Shown here: piece after piece, positions 41,460 to 64,000 of the stretch
How positions within the stretch are numbered: position 1 is the first letter of the stretch
How the letters are laid out: each line of letters opens with the position of its first letter
From: Maylandia zebra
Lineage: Eukaryota > Chordata > Actinopteri > Cichliformes > Cichlidae
Direction of reading: 5' to 3'
Length of the DNA: 64,000 nucleotides
Assembly (NCBI RefSeq): GCF_041146795.1
Contig: NC_135187.1
Span: 16,754,556-16,818,555, forward strand
Position numbers and translations under genes: made by a program
Notes under the pieces: model-generated
What the model was told of the DNA's origin: nothing
What the model saw: the letters and a program-made list of their open reading frames with translations, nothing else
Databases searched by the model: none

Positions 41460-43260
41460 CATCTTAACATGTTGGAAACTTTATGAATTTGCTATAAATT
41501 TAAATCTGAATTTGTTCACTTCTATGGATCTACATTATACAACACTGGTCAACCCAGGGTCTCCCTGCCCTTTAGTAATTAAGGCTGGGAATTTGCTATA
41601 TAAATGCCAGCTGACAGTTCCCAGTCTCATTTTATTTCAATTTGTCAAATTGTATAAATGTGGCATTTAAAGAAACTGTTTTGTGGCTTGAGGCAAGTTT
41701 AAATGGGCTCTTTAGATCCACAATCCTCTTGACTCTCATGAGCAGCCCCTGCTGCACCTATGACTCAACTGCAGCCAGTTTCTGTAAAACAGGGCTCCAT
41801 TAAACTGCAGGTTTAGAAAAGGTACAACAGGACTCCTGAGTTCAGATGTTGAACCTGCACCAGCAGCAGTGACATCAAACGTACCCCATCAGTGATTCAT
41901 GGGCCCCAGCCAATGTTTTTCTTCAATTAGACACAAACTAGTTCTAAATCATCATGGAGAGCATTGCTCCCAACTGGAAAATGAAAAAGCATCAATCACA
42001 ATACCGCTTTGACCTCCAGGTATCTGGTATTATGAGGATAATGCTGCGCTTAATTCAAGTGTCTGAACCCACAGCTGTTGTCTGCTTCCTGTTGGATTGC
42101 TCTGCTCTGTGGGTTCTTTATATCTGTTTGGCTAACGATCTCTTTTCATAACTCTGCTGTATTTGATCATCATTCTAAATATCTGCAGAGGTCTCTTTTA
42201 GTTTTTACAGCCTGAGCTGCTGGAAGCTCTGCAATCTGAATATAAGCTGAAATATATGCAACTGATGCAGAATTTATATTTTTTTAACAGTTTAACACTG
42301 TTCAATATTTGTTTTATATTGGCTTTTGACTTGGTATCACATTTTTGGGGGCACCTTTTCACTAATTGTACTTAACCCTTTTTCTATATTTATGGCTTAA
42401 TCTGTTCTATTTCTTTTCTCAATTTCTTTTGATGTATCCTTATAGGCCATTTTGAACATTCATTTCTGATGTTTTGCCTTTTAAATGTCATTTAAAATGG
42501 CTTATTGCAAAATTAGTTTTATTAATCTTACCAGCAAAACAAAATACATGTTTACAATAATGAAAACATCAAGATGTGATTTTAAAATCTTATTTCACTA
42601 TATTTTGCTTCTTAGGAGACATTGTTTTTAAAGTGGTCTTGAGCCCTATCAACCACAGATGAACAATATCTGAAAACCATGTCTAATACTGGACACGCCT
42701 GAGAGATGCTCCATCTATGTTCACTGAAGCCTCATCAGAAATGGTGTCCATAGAAGGGTGGCTGTGAAGAAGCCATTCTTAAGGAAGGGAAATGGGGAGA
42801 AAAGGCTGGGGCATGCCACATTACACAAGAACTGAAACGAAAGAGGAAATTCTTTAGGTTTAAATCAATATGTGCCGAGGTCGTCACTGTATATGACAGT
42901 GTGTGTGTATACAGCCAGCTATGAAACACTGTCGTGGTTTCCGTCAAAGGTTTTGGAGATCTAGTCAAATTTGATGGAATTTACGTCATCTGTAAAGTGT
43001 CTGATTGACAGTGACTATCCATACCTGGATAGAAAAACACACAGTGGAACACAATCATGGATTGCCCTTGTTTTTACTGTACTTAAATGCATGTTTGCAC
43101 ATTTCAATAAATCCCATTTCCCACTTTTCCAGCAAAATACAGAGAAGCAAGGGGTGACTCAAGACTCAGCACAGGACTGTACATTGAAAGTACAAAGAGA
43201 AACGTCTAAATGAAGTGAAAATTATCTGATGGTGTGAAATGGAGTACAGGACACTGGTTT
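41460..43260. other. spacer between ctss and sv2a, convergent
   Basis: Non-coding AT-rich DNA between the 3' ends of two convergent genes. The short plus frames have no recognisable content. Confidence 0.45.
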
Positions 43261-45375
43261 TCTTCAAGTTTTATTTCCATTATGATTTTATTCAAAGAAC
43301 TGGATAAATAGCACAAAAGTGCAAAACCCAGCATAATGGACAACTCTCACATAAAATAAATACAGCACCTTTTCAGCATCACTAAAATATTCTCAATATC
43401 CAGAAGTAATAAATACTGAATTTACCAAGATGTTCAGTCTTGATTTACAAAACACAAAGACAACACACAATAAAGTTTTGTGTCATACCAAACTTTTTTT
43501 GGAACTGTTTCCGTAATCTTTTTGTTTCACAATTTGCATACTTGCACATACAAACATCTACAGTTTCTACACACAGTACACTGAATCTTGAATTGAACTC
43601 ACATTTAGAGTAGAACTTTTTATCAGATAATAAAACAGCTCAGAGTCAAACTAAAGAAAGCAAACAGAAACGCCATCGCTCCAACTACAGTGATGGATCC
43701 TTGCAGTTCTCTGCAGACGCGGGAGGTGTTTCTCCCACACTTTTTAAAAGACTGCCGTCATTAAGGGGAAGTCGTATCAGGCTGGTGTTTGCTTTATTTT
43801 GACCGCACCCAATATCTCTGCCTTCCTTTATGGATAAAACTCAAATCAGCAACTCTTTTTATAGTTTATACATGTATATATATATATATTTATTTATATT
43901 TATATAGAATGAAATTCTACACGTAGCAACATTAATCCGTAAACTTTTACAGTTTGGACAGGAGCTTCAAGTTGACAGAGGGCGCTCTTTTGATGAGTTC
44001 AAACCCGTGGTCCTTTTGAGTTTGACTTGATTACTTAAACCTCCCCCTTTAATACAGACTCACATAAACAAACAAGTTTATGTCAAATTACACTTTTCAT
44101 GCACTTCACATTGAAAGTGTCCTTCCCTTTCCAGCCAAAGCTTATCTTCAAGATCACAAGCAACCTCCTCAGAAATTCAAGCATGTATATTCACATATAT
44201 ATATAATAAAAACAAAAAAGGTTACCTGGTTCCAAGGTAAACAAGGAGCACAGTCACCACTAACTCACTTTCAGAACACATACTCGAGTTTCACCAGTTT
44301 TCACCCCACTTTGATTAAGAACAATCACTGCAAGCAACAAATCTATGTCATCATACGACAATGAAAACACTAGTTCTTGCTTTGGACAAAAACAGCTGGC
44401 ATACAGGACGTCCAAGAAAGTCAGACAATACGATAACGAACATGCGTCACAGTCGTTTGAATACAGAAGGTTTAGGGGGTGAAGCCGTCTTTATGAATTT
44501 AAGATGCGATCCCTTTCTCTTTTTTTCCCTTTTCTGCGTGTTTCTAAAACTGAGGAGCAGACTGTGTGTTATTTCTGGCTGCCTTTCAAGGGACTTGTTT
44601 CAAAGGCTGTGTCAGCAAAAGAGCACCCGAGTCTGTTATGAAGAACGACACACTGATTTCTACACTGCATATATAGGTCTTTTTTTTTCTTTTCATAGTG
44701 TAAATGTATTCCGTGGTCCCCAACTGAGCTGTAATCATCACAGGGATGAAAACAGAATTGCAACAGAAAAAAGTAGAAAAATATGTGACAGACGATTTAG
44801 TCAGCAGACACACACAGACACACATACATCCAAACAGTCTTTCCAACAGGAACAAGATGGGACAAATCTGTTCATTAAACACATACATCTTTGTACACAA
44901 ACAGCAAACAACGGAGGGGTGTACTACAAAGGAAGTTAAACATAGCCAGGCTTTCTTTGGCTTAAGCCCCAGCTGGAGATAATGTGTATCATAATGGAGG
45001 TTATCAACTTTCTCTGGTAAGCTGGGCTTTCCGCTTCATGGTCTTTGTGCACTCATAAACATAAAAATGGGGGTTTTACAGGTACAGCTCTTCTTCTGCA
45101 CAAAATGATACCTATGAGTGTCCTCCCTACTCCAATCATAAATGTTATCAGATCATTATGACAAACTGATGACTTTTAGCTTGACGTAGCTTGCTAATGT
45201 GCTAATCTCGCCCTGACCTTGTAGTACACCCCTCAGGTATGATCCTCAGCATGTAGATTTGAAGAAAGATTTCAAAGAAATAGGTTTTAGAGATAGTATC
45301 ATTTGCATTCTTTAGTGAGAAGATAATGTTCTCATGTCTTTATATGCTGAATATGAAGCTACAGCTGGCAGGCAG

Positions 45376-45404
45376 TTAGCTTAGCTTAGCTTAGCTTAGC
45401 TTAG
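45376..45404. repeat. (TTAGC)n tandem repeat
   Basis: Nearly six copies of TTAGC, with the inverted form gctaagctaagct near 45464-45476, so the region could fold back. Confidence 0.85.
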
Positions 45405-46335
45405 TTTAACAGGAGAAACAGCAAAGCCAGTGTAGCTGTTCCCCATCATGTCCAGGCCTTTTTGCTAAGCTAAGCTACCATAAGTGAACAAGGGTATTTG
45501 TTTACTATAGAGGGGGCTGATAACAGCACTAACACACACATACACACAATCCAGAGGACGTTTTTCGGTCAAAATGTCACACTCTCTCACTGATTGTCAG
45601 CACACAAATAGTACACAAAATACTGTCATATGTTTACAGAATGAAGGTGTACACAATCAGCTTCGCTTTAAGGGTGATTCTGATTCTTGAGATGAGGTCA
45701 CAGCAGGTTTTTACATGTAAACTAAGAGCCTGCGTACCCTTAAAGACGAAAGAAATAAAAATGAGTTACAAATTTTCATCTTTTCCCAGCGGGAATGGAC
45801 GCAGTGAAGGAATGTCTGATCAGGAGCCCTTAAAATAAAATTATATTCTTGTTTCTCTTGCCACACTGTCTAATTGTTCACTTTTTTAACAGCTTCTTTT
45901 CCCATTTGATTTGTGCTTATGATGCAGTTTTTCTTGGGTAAATGAAGACTGCTTTGTTTGCGTGTTTTGATCCCCAACAAAAAAAATACAGCAAACAAAA
46001 GAACTAAATCAGTCTCCTTTCGTTGTTTCGACTTCAAGAATTAGCTTTCCCATTCAATCAGATAACTTATGTTCTGACTAATTCTCATATAGATTGGAGG
46101 TGAACTACACTACATGTACAATAAGGATAACAGGGATCTAAATTCTTAAAAGCCAGGGTTTTGGTTCATATGTTGCTTTTCCTTTAGAGCGGATGAATAA
46201 GATAATAATAATGGAGATATAATTGATTTTACCGCAGGCCTGATTGCTTTATCCTGAAGGGATCATGAAGAAAAAATAAAGAAAACTGAAATTATTACTA
46301 CAATGTTGATTCCTGTCCTTGTCCTTGAGACCCGG

Positions 46336-46410
46336 AGGAGACACAAACCCAGCCTCAGCATCCGGTGTAAAATCTGTGCCAGATCAAACGTGCAGATCCA
46401 TCTGGTGTGG
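46336..46410 (+). repeat. dispersed fish repeat fragment
   Basis: 'cagcatccggtgtaaaatct' followed by 'gtgccagatcaaacgtgcag' resembles the fragment at 15239-15281. Confidence 0.5.
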
Positions 46411-47743
46411 GAAACAAGGTAGCCGCCGAAAGTACCGCACAAACATTGTGCTGTTTATTAGTTATCTGAACAAGCCTTAAACATTACACCTTTTACAGGC
46501 ATTAGCAAGGGCACTGAGAAGATGCTTTTGTGGCAGGATACTGTGGGTGTTTACGTGGAGATTTCAGGCTAGTTTTTACAATAGTTACACCTCTAAGGTA
46601 CCTTGATAATGTGTGGCCACACTGCTTATTCAAACCGCTGCCGGACAAGTAAAATTCCCACTGACGCAAATGACACTGTCATTTGCATGAAACACAGAGA
46701 TGTAAATGAATAAATCAGAGTACAAACAAAAACATGCGCACACACACACATACACACACCACTAATTTAGGCAAATACCACAAGTATCTGCTCTCACAGT
46801 TTAGCACTTGACCAAAATCCGTCCCACAGACGTTCCTCGAAAACATCATCAAACTGACACACGACACGGAGGGAAAACATCAGCTTTGACACCAAACACA
46901 GAGGAACTGGATCAAACTATTCCCATTTACAACAGAGAATCCTGTGAAATGCGTCTTCGCCTGCCTGCATTTCGAGGCTCTGAGCAGAGAACTGGAATTA
47001 CTCAGGGAGAGAAAAAGCACCTCGGCTCTCTGTGTCTGAGTAACAGCAGCCTCACTGGAATGTTTTAACAATATTTGGTAGAGAATAACAGCGGTCAGCA
47101 GGTCAGGCTTCAGTAGGAGGCAGTGATCGAGGGTCACGGGAAAGTTTTTTTTGTTTTTTAACAGAAAATATATTCACCCTGAAATTCATTTTGAGAACTT
47201 TTGCAAGCAAGTCTATGAGCAACAGTCTGGATGCAAATGTAAACTGAACTGTTCCAGTAACGTCACAGCACATTAAACAGAGGCACTGGACGCCAGTCAC
47301 TGAGGTCGAGGACAGACGAGAAAGAAAAACGGAAAACTCACCACATACACTGACTAAATCATTCTCGTTCCTTCAGAAATGGCTTTTTTAAATCAGTTTC
47401 CTCTCATCATGTGATCGTTCTGTGTCACTGAGCATCTGTGGGAGCACATTATCACCCTCTAAGAGTGGCTCTTCCATAAGATATCTGATTCTTTTTCTGA
47501 ATATTCTGAATACCTGACAAAGCAGCGGAAATTAAGTGATCATAAATATAACATCATCTTTTTCTACCTCTGTGTGTTCTCCTCTTTGAATGATGCAATC
47601 CACATTTCAAAGGATTCTGGGCTTACAATGGGGATGGCAGTCTGTTTTTGTTGGTATGTGACAGCAGAGCTGAAGCTCTCAGGGATGTTGTTAGTTGTTA
47701 AACACGCCAGCTGGACTCTGCTGCCCTCTGCTGGTCGTCGGCT

Positions 47744-60652
<12,909 letters not shown>

Positions 60653-60790
60653 GTTAAAGAAGTACAGAAGACGCACAACAAGTCAAAGGTTTAGCTTGAG
60701 AGGCCACCTGTACGTGCTGTGGCTTCAGTTTGATCAGGACACCTCAGAGCTGACTCCCAATTTGCTTGACTGGTTACAGGTTGAAGCTGT
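60653..60790 (-). other. sv2a 5' UTR part of first coding exon
   Basis: Between the sv2a ATG and the splice acceptor ending at 60791 (minus: tttgttgcag|ACAGC). This shows at least one upstream non-coding exon, not identified in the window. Confidence 0.6.
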
Positions 60791-61138
60791 CTGCAACAAA
60801 AGCGAGAATTTACATTGGTTAAAATAACAAGTCAGGCTTGGTAACAAAAACATCTTTAATGGAAAGATGCTTTTGTTAGCAAGGGACTCATCGGATACTT
60901 CCAGTGCATCTATTTATGTTTCCTGTAGACCCAGAGCCAAGTCTGCTTAAGTGACAAGAAAGAAACAAAAAATGACGTGTAATGAATTCAAAGATGCCAC
61001 AAAAAGACACAAAAAACACAAACTCTAGAGAGACTGGCTCAGTCAGCTCAACATTAAATTCTAACAGGGCGCAGTCCAGTAACATGAACGTTTTAGAGAG
61101 GCCCTACAGAAGTTAAATGTGTCGCTTGACCCTCGTTA

Positions 61139-62118
61139 GACTTTTTAGGTACACCTGCGGCAATTCAAATCAAGATGGTGAAATCAAATCAAGACAAGAT
61201 GGCCTGCTAAAGTTCAAACTGAGCATCAGATTGAGGAAGAAAGATGATTTAAGTGCCTCTGAATATGGCATGGTTGTTGGTGACAGACGGGCTGTTCTGA
61301 GTATTTAAAAATCTGCTGACCTGCTGGGATTTTCTCACACGACCATCTCTAGGGTTTACTGATGATGGTCTCAAAAAGAAAACAGGTAAAACTGCCTTTC
61401 TGACGTGAGTGATCAGAGTAGAATGGCCAGACTGCTTCAAGCTGATAGGAAGGCAACAATAACTCGAATAACCACTCGTTCCAATCACACTTCAAACCTT
61501 TATGCTGATGACCTACAGCGGCAGAAGACCACACTGGGTGCGACTGCTGTCAGCTAAGACCTGCACATTGAAACTACAATTCACACAGGCTCATTCAAAG
61601 TTAGACCGGGAAACTTTGAATGAGCCTGTGTGAATTGTAGTTTCAGAGTCTGGATTTCTGCAGCAACATTTAAATGGTAGAGTTAGAATTTGGAATAAAT
61701 AACACAAAAACATGGCTCCATTCTGCCTTGCATTAATGGTTCAGGCTACTGGTGATGTAATGGTTCATGGCACATTTTTTGCCAACTGGGCTTTGTTTAA
61801 ATACCATAGCCAACCTGAGGATTGTTGCTGACCAGGTCTATCCCTTTATGACTGGCACACCCTGTCACAGAGCTCAAATCATCTCAGCAAGTTCACTGTA
61901 CTCAAATGGCCTCCACAGTCACCAGATCTCAATCCAGCAGAGCACCTTTGGGATGTGGTTGAACAGGAGATTCTCAGCATGATGTGTGCCGACAAATCTG
62001 CAGCAACTGTGTGTTATTGACACGTCAATATGGACAAAAAATGCTCTGAGGAATTAAGGCAGATTTGAAGTAAAAAACAGACCAACCAAGTGCTAGCAAG
62101 TTGTACCTAATATAGTGT
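61139..62118 (+). mobile_element. old Tc1-like transposon copy with internal hairpin
   Basis: It begins gactttttaggtacacct and ends ttgtacctaatatagtg, an inverted pair. Broken transposase text is legible: 'ccagatctcaatccagcaga' then 'gcacctttgggatgtggtt' encodes a PDLNP.EHLWDVV-type DDE motif near 61922-61960. The frame is disrupted by indels, and by a 33-bp inverted duplication at 61570-61644. Same family as 9146 and 14293. Confidence 0.8.
61570..61644. repeat. perfect 33-bp inverted repeat
   Basis: Arms 61570-61602 and 61612-61644 are exact reverse complements with a 9-base spacer. Confidence 0.97.
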
Positions 62119-62129
62119 TGATATGTACA

Positions 62130-64000
62130 AGAATATTATACGACTGAAGCCAATGAGCTTGCAGTTTCGCAGTCAGACCCGTCCCATTCTCATCACATTT
62201 CATCACCAAGACGATGACGGCAAAAACTCATCTCACAGCTTCAGAAACTGCAAGTTTTTCTATAGTCTAGAGTTAAAGCGGAAGAGGCAGCGTGAAACAT
62301 TAAACAAGATCAAAGTATCAGAATTCTAATAATTCTTTCTTTTTTATTTGATTTTGCATTGCACTTAATAAATTGTCACAATCACAACCTTTTAACCTTT
62401 TTCATTTTAACAGTTTTGAATGTTTCCACAAACTGTAATGAAAAACTGCTGTTGATGCGGCATTGTGTTTTACATCTGAGTTTCATAATCCATCTCTGCC
62501 TGTCATGTTTTTATCTTTAAACTGCTTCTCTTTTCTTTTATCCACTTATACCATCTAACCAGCCTGTAATGGTTCCCATCCAGACTACACCTGTTGCCTC
62601 TCCATATTCACTCAGTGTGCGTCCTCTGCTGAGTCACAGACAGGCCTGAGCAATAATTACAGGGTTAAACATCAGGCCTTGAAAACAGTGAATCTAATTG
62701 ATTGTTCTTGGTGCACAAATGTCCTAAATGCCTCATCGTATGCTGAAGAGCTGCTCTGTGTGACTATGGCTCAAATGGATCTGACACTATTGTAGAAAAA
62801 ACCTGAAATCATATAATCTCTAAATGTTCTTTATTTGAAAAAAAGGAAAACATGCAGATTGGATGGAAGCCGTGTGATAAAACAGACCAAGCTTGAAATT
62901 GAGGAAAAACAAGCTATAAAACTGATATCTATTTTATTCTTTGCCACAGTGTCACGTTGCTTTTTGGAAAACGTGCTGTTTAAAGAACAATTTTAAAGGT
63001 TCGGTTCAGGTGGTCCGTATGCTTCTGCAGGGAGACGCTACAGGCGGGGTCACTGTGCAATAAAACCACTTGTCACTTTTAATTTATGGCGCAGCGAAAG
63101 CACGGACAGACGGTGATGAGACATCAGTGTGATGTCACTTTCTCCCAAAACGAGGTCTGACAGGTAATAACAGGCCTCACGGAGCAGTAAGTGTTTGTCA
63201 GTTGTACAGTACACATCATGTACTTCATCAAATACTGGTATATTTACATTTATTTTAATACTTCTGAACTAAACCAGTGAAATATAAATATCATTAAACT
63301 ATGGCAATGGTAGATTTTTGGTTTGAGGCATAGTTTACATGTTCGTCAGCTACAGAAACCCAAACTGTGTGACGCATATAAAAGCGTAAAACTCTTACAG
63401 CAAAGAGTAACAGCTTTTATTTAATTAAAAATATCTCTGTAAATCTTTGCAAGTTACTGCAAATGAATGCAAACGATTAACCAAGCTGTATATAACTGTT
63501 TTATAATAATAGCAATAATAATAATAATAATTCTTGAATGATTGCGTTCACACATGTAATCAGAACCAGAAGCAAAACCAGGGGGTTTAAATTACTTGAG
63601 TAATGACGTCTCGCTGTAAAGCAATGAACCGAGCATTTTGAACATCTTCTTCACTTGTGCAGTTAGGTCCATAAGTTTATGGACATTTACACATAAAAAA
63701 TATATATTGTTGCTTTTACAGTCCAGCACGGGTGATGTAAACCAAACAGTCAAGATGTGGGTGTATTGGATCACCCATGTTGATATTTTTCCTGCATCAT
63801 CATATTAAAGTTGGTTTAGGATCAATGTCGCAGTTGACACGTTAGCTATATTAAAAGCGTTCTTGTTTATATAAAACTCTCTTCTGAAGCAGTTGTTAAG
63901 CATCTTAAGTGTTTTTGTCATTACTTTATACAGTAGATAGTAAATATATTAGAAAGCTATATTTGCTGTTGCCAAATTTAGGTCACTCCTTTTGGTTTCT
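62130..64000. other. sv2a upstream flank
   Basis: AT-rich, with an (ATA)n patch near 63510-63530. No coding segment seen. It may hold the sv2a promoter and first non-coding exon, which I could not place. Confidence 0.4.

Larger units (their letters stand above)
43262..47743 (-). other. probable long 3' UTR of sv2a
   Basis: No coding frame follows the sv2a stop. Two minus-strand AATAAA signals lie at 43270-43275 and 43287-43292, and the convergent plus-strand gene has already ended. The stretch is 4.5 kb, AT-rich, with CA-rich patches (44805-44830, 46738-46760), an (AT)n (43875-43900) and a TTAGC tandem (45376-45404). Length is inferred from the signals; earlier polyadenylation is possible. 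Confidence 0.4.

Noticed and set aside
44361-44939. 192-residue plus frame
   Set aside because: Antisense to the probable sv2a 3' UTR; no recognisable domain, and its C-terminal part is a CA-rich repeat.

Overview
The window is vertebrate nuclear DNA, almost certainly from a ray-finned (percomorph) fish. Genes have many exons with GT..AG introns. The proteins are closest to vertebrate LINGO4, VPS72, cathepsin S/K and SV2A. The spaces between are AT-rich and filled with fish-type Tc1/mariner, hAT, LINE and SINE fragments and long microsatellites. Repeat style is compatible with a cichlid, but the species cannot be fixed from the sequence alone. No prokaryotic operon, CRISPR array, tRNA or rRNA gene was seen.

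Layout. 1-16 kb: no gene I can name. It holds a (TG)n tract, two MITE-like elements, an RTE-type LINE scrap, a structurally complete Tc1-like transposon (9977-11526) inserted in the end of an older Tc1 copy, and two CpG-rich patches that may mark an unrecognised promoter. 16.9-22.0 kb: vps72 (minus, 6 coding exons, 366 aa) with an ETS-site promoter. 23.3-25.2 kb: lingo4 (minus, single coding exon, about 609 aa). 25.2-33.1 kb: gene-poor. 33.2-41.4 kb: a head-to-tail pair of papain-family cathepsin genes (plus strand; 330 and 328 aa) with near-identical exon sizes. 43.3-60.8 kb: sv2a (minus, 12 coding exons, 737 aa), with a probable 4.5-kb 3' UTR and introns carrying a 164-bp (GATA)n tract and several DNA transposons. 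60.8-64 kb: sv2a upstream region with a third old Tc1 copy.

The genes do not form one pathway. VPS72 acts in chromatin (H2A.Z deposition), LINGO4 is a neuronal-type surface LRR-Ig protein, the cathepsins are lysosomal proteases, and SV2A is a synaptic-vesicle transporter-like protein. What links them is conserved synteny: all have counterparts on human 1q21. I read the exon structures directly; in every gene the splice phases close and the predicted lengths match the families. I saw no convincing new multi-gene system. The most unusual signals are the transposon with intact ends and one inactivating frameshift, two long near-perfect inverted repeats (33-bp and 41-bp arms), and extra cysteines in the second cathepsin.
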